Counted from the first letter of the stretch, positions 11,961 to 25,253 are shown. The stretch: DNA of 64,000 nt from Dermatemys mawii (GCA_007922305.1 ML677386.1:11017830-11081829), one strand, 5' to 3'. A program made the numbers and translations. Notes: generated by a model not told the origin, from the letters alone.

Positions 11961-13341
11961 TAGGGGTCTCAAACCCAAATGACCATGAGGGCCACATGAG
12001 GACTAGTGCATTGGCCTGAGGGCCGCATCACTGACACCTTTCCTTGCTGCCCCCACCCCACCCCTTCCAAGAGGAGTGCAGGGTGTGGTGGGGGCTCAGA
12101 GCAGGGAATTGAGGTATGGGGTGTGAGAGAGGTGAGGGGTGCGGCAGGGGGTCGGGGTACAGGGTGCGGCAGGTGGCTCAGGGGAGAGAGTGCAGGAGGA
12201 GTGTGGGGTGTAGCAGGGGGCTCAGGGCAGGGAGCTGGGGTGCAGGAGGGGTGTTTTAGCTCTGAAAACAGTTCAGTTTTTCAATGTAATAAGAAATCCT
12301 GAGTATGTATCTACAGTGACTGAACTGGACAATTCTTAACTGTGTCCTAATGAAAATACAATACGACACTATAGGTCTTAAATGTTAAGAAAATTTGCTC
12401 TCTAAACAATGTCATTTTCAAGGGATACTCAAATGTTAAGGAAGTTACTAAAGAGACCTGTTCTAAGGTTGTAACAACCAGGTAGAATTAAGAGCACTCC
12501 AGGAGGGTTTTTTAAAATTATTATTATTAACAAAAGTCCCTAGGATCCATTGACTATTTCAAGAAAAAAGATTGAAAAGTAGAGGTATGTACAATAATAC
12601 TTCCTCTGATTTCCAACAAGAGCAATTGAAATGCCTCAGGGAAGCACTGACGGACACTGAAAAGAAAACCAATCAGCTTTGTGGGAGAGACGAGATCAAC
12701 ACTCCCAGGTCCCTTCCCTCGGCCAAGGCTAGCCAGAAACTGCTCTCCCCTGGGTCTCATCCTATCAGCTGGGTGGGAACTATTTACCCACATGAAGTGC
12801 TCTGGGAGCACCTCTGGCCCAGGGGTTTCTAGCACTGCGGCTAGCACTGCTGCTGGCTGCGGGAGGGGAGGGGATTTCTAACTCGCAAAGGCTCTCAGCA
12901 GTTCAGCCTGAGGGGGCATTTGAAAAACTCATTAAAGACACCCTCTGTGTGTGAAGGGGTGGGGCAGACTGAGCAATCCAGACAGCCTCTGAGCAGCAGC
13001 AGCCCACACAATGAGGAATTAACATTACTCACAGCCCAGAGCAGAGGGGGAGAGAGGAGCTGCTGCTCCAGCTCTTCTTGCTCAGGGAAGAGTAAAAGCC
13101 TGCTCTGCCCTGAGCACTTTTACCTGCAGTAGGAGCCTGGTTAGAAACTGCAGCCACAGGCTGCTCAGCTGCTGACTCCCTGCCAAAACAGCTGATAGGC
13201 GGCAGCACACTGCAGTTGATTGGTTAGAAGCAGCTAATCCAGCCACCTGACAAAGGTTTATGGGGCTCCGCAGCTGTGGGGGGCAGGGAGCTTGGTTGGC
13301 TGCACAAGGGAGTCCAGCGGGCCGCACATTTGAGACCCCTG
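11961..13341. mobile_element. hAT-type element, 1.38 kb, with exact target duplication
   Basis: The ends taggggtctcaaac and gtttgagacccctg-type (complement) are inverted repeats. The flanking 8-mers are identical, ctctacat at 11,953-11,960 and 13,342-13,349. The first base is T where the right end predicts C. The interior has a G-rich tandem-like tract near 12,070-12,250 and no recognisable transposase. Confidence 0.85.
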
Positions 13342-14540
13342 CTCTACATATAAGAGGCTGTTACTGCTGTTAAAGTTGGTTTACCACTTAAATACAAACT
13401 GTCTCTAGGTGATCTTTTAGCAATTTCCACCAATTCAGTGGCTGAATTTTCTTTGGCAGCCAACAATACTTTTGGAGTGATTCAGCTTCAGCCTTCAAAC
13501 TGATTATGCGTCATAGGCTTGACAGTTAGATGCCCATGCCACAGAAGAATCCATCTCTCCTACAGTTAGACACCAATACAACACTGTAGTTCTGATTTTT
13601 CAGATGAGATGGAAGAGCTAAAGACTTGAAAACACTTCAAAACGGGAACACTTAAAAAATTACTATTTGAAAAACAAAAGTAAGTGATACTTTGTTCTTA
13701 TATAGCTTCTTTTGGGACTGTTAATGAGGTCAGCTCTCTTTAGCTATGTGGGATGAGATCATCACTAGACCTTCTCACACAATTGTGCAGTACTATTGAC
13801 TCTGAACTCTGTGGCATGTCGTATAGTAATTAATATTAACTTCTGTATGCTGCCTTTTATTCAGGATTCCCAAGAGCTTTATATATTCACCTAAATTATA
13901 TAATTTATATCCTAATCTGTGTTCCTCATTGTACCCCACACACCACATAGGATGTTCTGAGCAAGCCACTCAGAAACAAGATTAAGCATTAAACCAACAT
14001 AGCAGACTTGCTCAGCAGGAAAGCCGGCTCTGCAGCCTTAAAGGTAAAGAGGGGGGAGGGGAGATAAGGGGGAGACAGGGCTTCAAAATTGTTTTACTTG
14101 GTGTGTAAAGGAGGTCTGAAAGTCTTAGTTCTTTTAAAATTAGAAATTCAGGTCCTATCTAGCTTGGAAGGGTATGATGACTGGATAACAGCGAAATGAT
14201 TTCAGAAAAGCCAAAAGAATGAAAGTTGAACCATTGAAAAGGGCAAGATTTTTGGTCAGAATTTTTAAAAACCCTTTAGAGTTTAACACCTTTTTAAGTT
14301 CAATACTCTTTTTCAGAGTGTGAAGGATTCAAACACAATGTCTCCTTTAACTCAAGTGTTACAGCTCACAAATATGCCCAGATCCCCAAAGAAGTCCTCG
14401 AAGTTTAAAAAAAATAGACCAAGCTTGACATGCCTGATTTTCTTCTGAAGTCAAAATCAAGCAGAAAAGACTGCATTCCTCAATAACTTTTAAAACTAAA
14501 ATATTTTGCGGGTCACCTTTAAGAGAAGAACCTGTTTAGC

Positions 14541-15250
14541 CAGGGGTGGACAAACTTTTCAGTTGGAGGGCCACATCTGGTTATGGAAATTGTATGGAGG
14601 ACCATGAACGCTCACAAAATTGAGGAGTGGGGTGTGGGAAAGGGTGAGGGCTCTGGAGTGGGGCCAGAAATGAGTTCAAAGATGGAAGCGGGCTCTGGAG
14701 CTGGGCAGATGGTTGGAGTGTATGGGAGAGTGTGAGCTCTGGGGTGAGGCTGGGGATGAGGGATTGAGGTGCACGAAGGTGCTCTGGGCTGGGACCAAGG
14801 AGCTCAGAGGGCAGGACGGGGATCAGGGCTAGGGCAGGTCTAGCGCAGGAGGTCAGAAGTGCAGGTTCCAGGTGGTGCTCACCTCAAGCAGCTCCCGGAA
14901 GCAGCAGCATCTCCCTGCTCTGGCTCCTAAGCGGAGGTGTGGACAGGTGGCTCTGCACGCTGCCCCATTAGCAGGCACTGCCTCTGCAGCTCCCACTGCC
15001 TGCGGTTCCTGGCCAATAGGAGCTACAGAGCCGGCTCTTGGGGCAGGGGCAACATACAGAGCCCCTTGGCTGTCCCTATGCATAGGAGCCAGAGGGGGTA
15101 AATGCCGCTGCTTCTCGGAGTTGCATGGAGTCACAGCATGTGCAAGGCAGGGTAAGTCCCAGACCCTGTTCCCCAGCAGGAGCTCAAAGGCCAGATTAAA
15201 ATGTCTGAAGGGCTGGATGTGGCCCTCAGGCCATAGTTTGCCCAACCCCG
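14541..15250. mobile_element. hAT-type non-autonomous element
   Basis: Left end caggggtggacaaactttt pairs with the right end catagtttgcccaaccccg. Flanking 8-mers tgtttagc and tgttaagc differ at one position. Same family ends as 7,058-7,745. The interior at 14,924-15,064 is shared with the repeat at 5.76-6.26 kb. Confidence 0.8.
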
Positions 15251-16064
15251 TGTTAAGCCTTCTTATGCCCTGCATGTCCTCCACAATTTAAGCTGGATGC
15301 ACCCATGCTGCAGCTGAGTTGGCACTTGCTGCACTTACTTATTCTTCAAATTTTAGCATGCCCTAGCCGCCCCAATCCATGAGTATTTTAAAAAAATTGA
15401 ATAGTGGAAAGCAGAGGTCCAAAACCAAGAGAATACAGCAAGATATGAGGCAAGGATTGCTTAAGGAGCAAAAGTCAACTGTCCTATCCCTGCCTCCAGC
15501 TCTAGAAGTCACTCAATCCCCAACAAAATCAGATCTTTCAATTCTCCAAATGAATAATAATGTTAATGGTTACAGGGAGTCCATCATCTTACATCAGATT
15601 CAGATTTCTATCCCCTATTGGTAAATTAAATTTGTTTTCTTATAAGGCAGCCTGCTTAAGGTATTCAAATAGACTATAGCATTTAATTTAGTTTTATTGA
15701 GACTTGTTAGAATCTGGGTGTATCTATTCAGTCTCAACCACTGCCTCTTCAGAGATGGCTAATTATTAAGCTATTTTGACTATATGTTGCAGAAGTCATG
15801 CAACTGAGTCTGATAAGCTTGAGATGACAGATTATTGAACAGGTTGATAATAAAGGCTATTGCCCCTGAAATATAGGCATTCAAGTTTTTTTGGAGAACA
15901 CTTTTAAACCCAAATAACCATTTAATCCAGTGATTTCTATCTTAAACCCTTACATCTAACTCACTACTTGTAGAATAAAGTTTCACTTCTAAAACCCAAC
16001 ACATAAAAAAAATACTTATTGCACTACTGCAAGTTACATTTAGTTTCACATTTGAACCTCTAAG

Positions 16065-16375
16065 GACAAGTCTACATCACAGCGCTACATCGGTGCAACT
16101 GCACTGATGCAGCTGTGCTGCTGTAGTGCATGTGGTGAAGATGCGCTGTGTCACTGTAGTGCATGTGATCAAGATGCACTATGCCAGCGGGAAGGCACTC
16201 TCCTCTCGGCATAATTACTCAACCTCCGCAAAAAATGGAAGCTATGTTTCTCTCTCCTGCTTACACCGTGCCAGTGAGGACAGTGTGAAACTTAGATGGA
16301 GGGAGTGGCCTTTTCACGCCCCTGAGTGACATAAGTTATATCAACTGTAGTGTAGAGCTGCACTAATATACTCCC
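16065..16375. mobile_element. Palindromic MITE with GTCTACA ends
   Basis: Starts aggacaagtctacatcacagcgct and ends near tgtagtgtagagctgcac, an imperfect inverted pair of the same group as 5,121-5,299. Inside are two copies of a TGTAGTGCATGTG-ATCAAGATGC-type unit near 16,125-16,185. Confidence 0.5.
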
Positions 16376-16904
16376 ACTTGTCTACAACTATCTCACACAG
16401 AGGCCAAATCTGATAAATTCTTCCTCATAACACAAAGTATTTTGCTGCTCTCCTAATAAACTTTCAGTCTCCTCACTGTCACCACATAAAGCGTCCATAC
16501 ATTAGAAACAGACAACGCTTAAAGTACTGCCTTCAAGAGTTTTGAGACAGGCCAGCTTGTGAGGGGAAGACTTTCTTCAGTCTTTTCACAGCTAAGTACA
16601 AATGCAGCAAGCTCCATACAAGAGAACTGCTCATAGAGCTTACTGCAGGATCAGGGCCTCAGACAACAAAACTACACTGACTATTATAGGGGACGCTGTT
16701 GTTTATATTTCAAGTAACTTTAGAGGGAACCTCATTTAAAACCATCCAACATAGCTAAAAAGGGACATCAACGTAATTGTTCCTGTTATTTTAAGTACTG
16801 AATAAATTTTTCAGGAAACACGTATTACTAGAACAGACTACATAAATGTATGCAGTTTGTTGAACTTTGTATCTAACATGATGCATATTCAATTTGACTA
16901 TATA

Positions 16905-17303
16905 TAGTAGAACTTCAGAGTTAGAAACATCTAGGTTGTTCCTAACCGAACAAAACATTACAGTTGTTCTTTCAAAAAGTTTACAACTAAACTGTGTAAA
17001 AGTTTACAACTATGACTTAATACAGCTTTGAAACTTTACTATGCAGAAGAAAAATACTGCTTTTAACTATCTTAATTTAAATGAAACAAGCACAGAAACA
17101 GGTTCCTTACCTTGTCAAACCTTTTTTTTTTCTTTTCTTTAAACTTTCCCTTTATTTTTAGTAGTTTACATTTAACAAAATACTGTACTAGAATAGATTG
17201 TGTGTGAGGGGGTGGGTGTTTCTGCTGCTGACTGATTGCGTACTTCTAGTTCCAAATGAGATGTGCGGTTGACGGGTAAGTTTGTAACTCTGAGGTTTTA
17301 CTG
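16905..17303. mobile_element. Mariner/Tigger-type MITE, copy 1
   Basis: Terminal repeats tagtagaacttcagagtta and (complement of) taactctgaggttttactg. The left end is preceded by TA; on the right the expected TA reads TT. The interior, including the run from aaagtttacaact through cttaccttgtcaaa, is the reverse complement of 54,660-54,830, which proves a shared family. Confidence 0.75.
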
Positions 17304-18414
17304 TTGTTTCCTTTCTGTGAGGAACCTTCACAGAACAACAGTGGTGACAAACACTTGTTTAAAAAAGTGTTAAGTCACAAACTGGCATAACTCCTTCACA
17401 GCAGGTATGACACTTGAAACTAAGATAAAGATTTGACTTTTTTTTTTAAAAAAAACTATTTCAAGTTGATGCTATCCCCTTAAACAAAGCTTTTGCATCT
17501 TTTTCATTGTTCCCTCATCTTGTGTCAACCAGAGATGAGAGTCAACCAGCTTTTGACAGAAGTAGCTTCTTCTTCAGGTGCAGAGAGGACATTTTCTTTT
17601 CAATTTACTCAACTAGTTCAGCTCAATGACTAGCTTATACAAAGCTGAGAAACCAGTTTGGAGTTGGAAAGCCAGAAAATTTGTCTCCTCTCTTCCAATC
17701 CTCTGAATAAAAATGAAGTGTGACAATGAGAACTACTACTTCTAAAATCGTGAAGGACAGGGTGACCAGAAACAACCAGTTCAATTCACCTACTATAGAT
17801 TATACTTCCTCTGTTTAATAAATCAGTTTTAAATAAAAACATTAATAAAATTGCAGCACATTAAGGTAGTCTTATTTAACTAATAACCATTTTAAAATGT
17901 TGTTTGTTCATTTAACTGAATTTCATTTCTAATTCAGGTGCAGCTTGTTACAAACAACAAGTTAATACTAACAAATCAGAAAGGTCTCATTTTCTGCCAC
18001 ATTAGAAATGAAAAAATTAAAAATCTAGACTTGCTTACAGTGTGTGGCATCTCCTCCAGGCTAGCAAAAACGTACCAAATTTAGTGTAAAGGCTATATTT
18101 TGTTGCAAAACATGTTTTGATGGTTATGCTAATGATAAGAATCAACTTTTCTTTAGGAAAGCAGCTAAGGTACATACGCAAAACAAGATGAAAATTTATT
18201 ATTTAAATCATGGTTTCCTGCTTGCTGATTTAAATCAATCTAGCCAGGTCAGAATCAAGGATCAATTAGGCTCTCTCAAATTCAGGAACTTAAGTGCTGT
18301 GATTAACCACAAATTCAAGCTGCATTTAATTTCCTCATTTTACTGCTTTGAAGATTTTGACATTTGATATGGTACTCTAATTGGCATATAACAAATCTGA
18401 CAGTTTAATAGTAA

Positions 18415-18600
18415 CAAAGCACCAGACCAGAAAACAAAGCATTTGGATTATAGTCCTAGCTTTGCTATGCACTTCCTGTAAAACCGTAAATCTCTACTCT
18501 CAGCATCAGCTTTCAGATCCATAATGGGGATAATACATACATATCTCCAGGGCTATCAAGACTTCATTAATGTTTATAAAGTGCTTTGAAATCCTTGGAA
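18415..18600 (+). repeat. MIR (CORE-SINE) remnant
   Basis: The order of phrases follows MIR: a decayed equivalent of the GACCTTGGGCAAGTCAC block, then ccataatggggataatacata, then a ctatcaagac block and gtgctttgaaatcct. Ancient amniote SINE. Confidence 0.6.
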
Positions 18601-19293
18601 AGAAAATTGTATTTTCATAATTACTATTACGTATTACCACAGAAAGCAAACATTTTATTGAATCAAACACTTAAGAGCTGCTGATGTCTCTATTTAGAAA
18701 TAATCCTGCTTCTGTATAATCTCATCTGTATGTCTCTTCTCTTGGTCTTTATTCTTAAAGACTCTGCATGAAAGCAGGATTTTTTGAATTACTGCTCTTG
18801 CTGTTTCTATCCCCACCTCCATTCCATAATCCTGTTTGAAGTCACAATCATTTCCATAGCAACCATCTAACATTTTTGTAAGGTTTTTAAAAAGCAAATT
18901 TGACTGACTTTGCAATTTTATATACTGTTTTCAAGAAAAGAATATAACTGAGTTAACATATAACCAAGCTATAACTTAAAGATGAACTGTCACAGAAGAA
19001 TAAGGTAAGTAACTAACGTGAAACTTTTCTAGGCTCCCTTTTGAAGTTTATCAGGCTTCTTTTCTAGCACAAAAATTTGAACGAATAAAATTAAATTTTA
19101 ACAAGGTCTGAAACAGACTACAACCTCTAGCACAGAAACTGAAAATCTGAAGTGATTAATTGTTCAAACTTCCAAAGAACTTTCTAAAAATCAGGAAGGT
19201 CGTATATCTAGGAACAAAGGCTATATTTATTGCTTTCCAGAATACAGCCCATACTGTGACTCTGAAGAGGACAATGCACATTTGAATTTATTT

Positions 19294-20040
19294 AGCCCTG
19301 ACCTACACTATCGCTCAAGGGTGTGGATTTTCTAAACCCCTGAGCGATGCAGTTACTCCAAGCTAATTCCTGGTATAGACAGCACTCTGTCGAGGGTAGG
19401 ATGTGATGAAGCGGCGAAACTGCCAGCCAGAAAAGCCAGGGTTTTAAAGAATGCCTTTGGGCCCAGCTTGCCCCACTCCACTATATCTGCAGCCAATAGG
19501 AGATAACTGACTGAGTTATAACTGACTGAGGAAAATCCCAGAACAGTGGTTCTCAACCTATTTACCATTGTCAGCCACACATACAGCTCTCTCTGTGTTA
19601 TGTGGGCCACATCCACACTATGTATATACTATCTATATGGCCCTGAAAATGTCACATGGGCTGCAGCTATGTGCCGACTGTGCTGCAAGTGGGCCATGAG
19701 TTGAGAAACCACACCCCAAGGAGATTATGGGGCTCGTCCTCACCAGCTTGTGGCTGCCATGCCCAAAGAAGCCTGGCACCACAGCAAGACACAATCCAGA
19801 CCCCCGGGCTGGGACCTGGTGGAGAGGGAGGGCCAACGTCCCTCTATCCCCAGTCTTAAAGGCTAAGGCCACTCAGCCACAGGGGGCTGAGATCCAGGCA
19901 ATCTTACCACTAGGCAGCCAGCCACCCAAGCACCTGTTACAGAGGGCTTCTTTTGTCAACATACAAACCCCTCAGGGAGGCGTAAGTGGCGTCTGCACTA
20001 AGTGCTGCAGCTGCAGCGCTGTAAGTGTAGACTAGCCCTA
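19294..20040. mobile_element. Non-autonomous DNA transposon with GTCTACAC ends and a nested hAT-like piece
   Basis: Left end tagccctgacctacacta and right end taagtgtagactagcccta form an inverted pair. Inside, 19,544-19,712 begins cagtggttctcaacc and ends gttgagaaaccac, a hAT-type terminal pair. The following block near 19,735-19,860 contains gggctgggacctggtggagaggga, also found in the LTR at 24.9 kb. Confidence 0.55.
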
Positions 20041-20335
20041 CAATGTCATGGTGAATAAGCAACTCAACACTAGGTCCCAATCCAATCCTGTAGCTTAAAG
20101 GGCTAATGTATAACAGGAATATCAAGTAGGAATAGAGAGGTGATGGCTTGGCTTTGTCTGTTTTTTTAAACACCTTTTGGTAGCACCTGTCAGACCACTA
20201 CTGGAGTATCGTACACAGTTCTGGTGTCACTTTAAAATAAATGTCTAAACTGGAAAAGGGTCACAGAAAAGTTACAAGAATTAGTTTGGAAAAAATCTTA
20301 CAATGAGAAAATGAAGAAACTCAATTTATCTAGTT

Positions 20336-20722
20336 CAGGGGTGGCCAACCTGTGGCTCTGGTGCCACACGCGACCGTTCAGAAGTCAATATGCGGCTCTT
20401 TGTACAGGCACCGACTCAGGGACTGAAGCTACAGGTACCAACTTTCCAATGGCCACGGGTGCTCACTGCTCTGTCATAGGCCTTGCCCCCACTCCACCCC
20501 TTCCCACCCTCACCCCATAGCCTGCCATGCCCTCGCTTTTCCCCCTCTCTCCCAAGGTCTCTTGCTTGCTAGGAAACAGTTGATCAGGATGGCCAGTAGG
20601 TGGGAGGTGTTGGGAGCGGGGGGGCTGATGGGGGCGGGGACTGCTGACATACTGCTGTGGCTCTTTGGCAATGTACATTGGTAAATTCTGGCTCCTTCTC
20701 AGGCTCAGGTTGGCCACCCCTG
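20336..20722. mobile_element. hAT-type MITE inserted in CR1
   Basis: Terminal inverted repeats caggggtggccaacctg are identical at both ends (right end in complement). Flanking 8-mers atctagtt and atttagtt differ by one base. Confidence 0.85.
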
Positions 20723-20767
20723 ATTTAGTTCACTGAAGGTAAGGTTAAAAGGTGCTTGATCATGCTC

Positions 20768-21408
20768 TACTCATGGGGGAATTCTGCGCCACTGTGCAAT
20801 GCAGAATTTACACAGAATTAATATTCTGCACAGAATTTCACTTCCCCCTGCAGAATTGGTGCTGCACAGCTGCTGGCTGCTGCTAGGGGCTGCTGGATCA
20901 GAAGAACCCAGCTCTCCAGCTTGCAAAAATAGGACACTGCTGGGGAAAGGGGGAGGGGAGCTGGAGGGTGCCAGCAGCTGCAGTTCCCAGCACTTCCTGA
21001 AGGAAGGAGAAGCAAGCCCAGGACCCAGCATCAGGCTGCTTCTCTGTGGATCCATGGGCTCTGGAGGGTAGGGGATGTGAATATCTGAGACTGGAGGGAC
21101 AGTTTTCTTCTCTGAGATGTGCCCAGCCGGCAAATGTCTAACACACCCAGACTGAGGCACCCAACAAAAGTGTAACAGAGAAACAGGAACTGCGTTGTTG
21201 CAGGGTTTTTTTTTTTAACTCACTACTCCTGGGGGAATCCTTTTTGTTGTCTGTATTGTTACAGACATGCTTGCTGACAGATATGTTGAAATAAATTACC
21301 AAAATAATTGAAACTGGTGTTAAAAATTGTGTTATTCTGACAAACACACTTTATGAAATTTTGCATAATCTTTATTTTTTTTTTTGGCACAGAATTCCCC
21401 TAGGAGTA
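20768..21408. mobile_element. DNA transposon with CTCCTGGGGGAATTCTGC-type ends, inserted in CR1
   Basis: Left end tactcatgggggaattctg matches the complement of the right end cagaattcccctaggagta. A further internal copy of the terminal motif (ctactcctgggggaatcc) lies near 21,223. Flanks atgctcta and atactcga agree at six of eight positions, so a hAT-like 8-bp duplication is possible. The same left end recurs at 45,820. Confidence 0.65.
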
Positions 21409-22841
21409 ATACTCGAATTACTTTGGTGTGCGGGGGGGATGATACTGGAAGACTATTTAGCTGGCAAAGTCATAGAAGAATCCAATGTCTTAAAACATTC
21501 AAACTGAAAATAAACTTTAATAGCCTGGGTAATTAGCCAATGGAACAGATTACCAGGGGATGGGGTAAATTTATCCATTACTTGGAGTCTTTAAATCAAG
21601 AATAGATGTCTTTCTAAAACATTAAACCACAAATTTATTGAGCTAGATACAAAAGGCATTAGGTAATCTGTAGCTCAGATTAACAGATCATGATAGTACC
21701 TTCAAACCTTAATCGAAGGAATTGGTCTCAATTTTGAATGAGTATTGAATCACCAAGTAAAGGGCTGGGTTGTAAATAATTTTTTTAAAAGCTTCTGAAG
21801 AGTTTTGTACCAAAGGATCTAGTAAGATTATTTTCTAATGAACTAACATTTTAAAAATATTCACAATGCTTATGAATCCTATAGTTTTCTAGCAAAGGAG
21901 ACAAGCTTTATAATTTTTGATGTGATATAATATACATCAAATCTTATTCCTCCACCCATTAGAAATGAGTTCAATGCAGTAGCAGACAGATAGGCAGTGT
22001 ACATGTGGCTGCATCTTAGTTTAGAATTGAGATCTTATCATAATACTAATTTTGAAAAGATACTACAAACACTTTGCTCAGCAACCATCTGTTCACTGCT
22101 CTAGCTTTAAGAAGCTGAACTCTAGCAAACTCCCTTCACCCCTTTGCCTCCCAGCTCTACAGGCCAAGTCAGGTATTCATAGGTAAATGTAATAATTCCT
22201 GCAATAATGTGGCTACCACAGCTATCTCGTTTAAATGTAGGTCACCTCATTATAGGAGAACTAGAATATCAGTGTGTTTTTCTTAGTGTTTTCAAATATC
22301 AGGTAGCATAACTTGGTAAATTTCTCTGTAGTTGCTCTATCAGCTTTTGCACGTTGTGATGTGATAGCATAAATAACATTTCACTTGTTCAAGGGGATAG
22401 GTTGTCTAGGCCTGATGTTTCATTGGCTACAAAAATATATACAATTTTTTTTACTGTGAGAAATGACTCAATTCAACATACGCTAGCAGTATTTGCAACC
22501 TAAACTTTGTGCTACTTTATTATGTGAGAATATGAAACTGTCTGGTCTATGTTGTCATCCTGGACAATTCTAAATAGTGAAATGTAAGCTAGCCATTTAG
22601 AACTAGCTATAATGTTGGTAAAACTGATTGGGGAAACTAAAGATATAATATGATGTCTCAAGATCCATTATTAGTGTAAAAACACTGTAAGCCGCAAAGT
22701 CACAAGGCACAACTGCTTGTACAGAAATCATGTTAACATGGAATTATTCTAAGAATAAAAATACAGAAAAGTTTTGTTAATACTGTTGTGATACTTTGAG
22801 CAGTTAAGCATCATGATGTAGTTAATTATAGTTTTCATGTC

Positions 22842-23522
22842 TAAGGGTATGGTTACACTTACAAGATTATAGCGCCATAGGTTATATCGGTCCCCTTATA
22901 CAGGAATATGTATAGCGCTATTGTATGTCCACATTCAGATGCTCCTGCGGTATAGCATGGCCACATTTGGGGCACTTAATGGGGCATTAAGAGCAGCGCA
23001 TTAGGGCAGGTATCCCAGCATTCAGCTGGGTGCAACGTGCTTTTTAAACGAGGGGGGTGAGGGGGGACGCGTTGTGTGTATGCTGAGGGAGAGAGACAGT
23101 GGTTTTTCCGTTTTTCTGAAAGCCTGTCAGTGAGCCTCCGTTCACAGAAGGCTTTGTTTTCACACAGGCTCCCTCCTTAAACATTTGCATTGCTTATCTG
23201 CCGAGTTAAGAAAGAAACTCTAAAGAGGTACTTCCGCATTCCTCCAGCTGAGTTCAAAACAAAGGGAAGAGACGTCAATTGCCTTAAATGGCTCTAGGCA
23301 TCTCCAGAGATTACTTGTAGCGCAGTGGGTGTCCACATCCTTGCTGTAGCGCTACAGCAGCTGCGCTACAGCCCTTATTCCCCATGCGGAGGTGGATTAA
23401 CAATAGCGCTATAACTCAGCAGTTATAGCGCTCTACGTGCCTTGCCAGTGTGGACGGGGAGGAGGTTATAGCGCTCGTGGGGGCTTTATAGCGCTATAAA
23501 GTGCCAGTGTAACCATGGCCTT
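22842..23522. mobile_element. Non-autonomous DNA transposon with GGTTACAC ends
   Basis: The left end ctaagggtatggttacac is mirrored by gtgtaaccatggccttag. Just inside both ends is a set of AGCGCT palindromes (tatagcgct repeated). No coding capacity is seen in the 680 bp. Target-site length is unclear. Confidence 0.65.
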
Positions 23523-24436
23523 AGTCAAAATAGGCTTAAACCAGTTTATCTCCAGGTCAGTATATCCTCAACTTTACACAGACTACAAGTTCAGAATCTC
23601 AGAATTTAAATCCTAGCATTCTTTATCATGATTTTAGGAACTGAAAGACTAAAAGTGATTTTAAACAAATGAAGGTGATGACAAAAATATATTCTCCTTT
23701 GAGTATTTTCTGTAGGAAATCCCACTCTTTAGAGATAAAGGATTATAATTTATAAAGGGACACATCTTCATTCTCTCTGAATTGTGCAGCTCTTTGTTGA
23801 AATAAACTTGGGTGTAACACCCAAGATTATTTCAACAAAGATGAATATTCGTTGTTTCCAGTTTTATTGTGGATGTGAAACTACTTTCTGTAATCAGCTT
23901 TACTGATCACTTCTTTTTCATTTGCCCCATGCAAGCCCCCTGCAACACTTTTCAACTTTTAAAAACAGAACCTAATGCCACACATTGGGTAAAGGCAATT
24001 GGCACAACACCTAACTAGAAACTTTTTTTTTTTTTTAACTAGATTTCAAACTGCTCTCCTAAACTGGTCATCCTTGACATAAGACTTAGCCAGTAAGTCA
24101 AAAGTAACGCTGTGTAAATGTATGAGTTGAGCTCTAGCTGGTAGCCTTCAGTCTGACACCTTGGCCAAATCATTTGAAGTGGCTTTCAATTGAGTTGCAT
24201 ATGCTCTGGTCCCTCTAGGTCGAAGCAAGATTGAATACAATGTTGCATATATTTAGACTGCTTTTGAGTAGAGTATGCCACAAGATTTATAACCATAGGT
24301 GTCACAGCACATGATACTTAAAAAAAAGATAGTGGAAAACCTTCCAATGGGAAACCCTTTAGTTGGAAAAAGCTGATTCAACAAAATCTAAACATTTCAC
24401 AAACACACTGATTGTCAATTTTCTCTGAACACTGAC

Positions 24437-25253
24437 TGTGGTGGGGCACATTTGTCCCGCATGGGACAGGGAAGGGTTAACCCTACATTGTGGGCTGAGA
24501 AAACCACACCCCCTCAACTCTACTGGGCATGCTCCAAATGCACTACTATAAAAGGGAGCAGCTCAGCTCAGTTGTGGCTGACTACCAGGGAAGAGGAGGT
24601 ATGCCGCCGGTTCCAGCCAAGGATCAACCGAAGCCTGAGGCCATAGGAGCCGGAGATGCTGCAACCTAGGCAGATATCAAGCTACCCACGGAGGCCCCCA
24701 AGAGTCCGGAGTTGCCGGGGACCGCACAGACCAAGGAACCTGGACACTGCGAAAACACCCAGACTACAGAAGTGGGAATTAGGAAGCAGCCCAGGGGAAT
24801 TAGATAGTAGCCTGGTTAGCAAACTGCAATTTGGAGTCAGCATGTTTTGGTTGGAACCCCAATGCTGATTCAGTAGCACACACTCCTGCCACTACCAGCG
24901 CCCTGGGCTGGGATCCAGTGGAGAGGGAAGGCCCAGATCCCCTACCTGGGCTGTCACCCCCCTTTTTGTGCATGGGGGCCTCCTTTCCCTATTGAGCCTC
25001 ACTACCCTGCTACCAGGGACAAACGTACTGACTTTGGCCAGTAGGTCTTAATACCCTGCTAAGAGGGGTGAATTCTGTCCTGCCAACTGAAGCAAATATA
25101 TGGATCCTGGCCATTTGGCCACACTGCCCAACTATGAGGGGAGAGTACATCGATACTGGCCATTCGGCCTCATTGCCCTTCTAGGAAGGGCAATTATACT
25201 GACTCGGGCTAAGGAGACATAGACGTAGGTTAAGTACCTCCAACCCTGTCACA
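24437..25253 (+). mobile_element. Probable solo LTR, 817 bp
   Basis: The segment begins TGTGGTGGGGC and ends CCCTGTCACA, so it has TG...CA borders, with flanking 5-mers ctgac and cagac (one mismatch). A TATA box (ctataaaag) at 24,546-24,554 would lie in a U3/R position, and the 3' half has diverged repeats of about 65 bp around CTGGCCA-TTGGCC. There is no internal region with gag or pol. It could also be a repeat I do not know with chance TG/CA ends. Confidence 0.5.

Larger units (their letters stand above)
20166..21720 (+). mobile_element. CR1 LINE 3' region, split by two later insertions
   Basis: CR1-like phrases (accactactggagtatcgtacacagttctgg; then acaagaattagtttgg) run from about 20,190 to 20,335, resume at 20,723-20,767 and again at 21,409-21,720, where ccaatggaacagattaccagg gives the usual post-RT segment. 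The interruptions are the elements at 20,336-20,722 and 20,768-21,408. It is a decayed, 5'-truncated copy. Confidence 0.65.
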
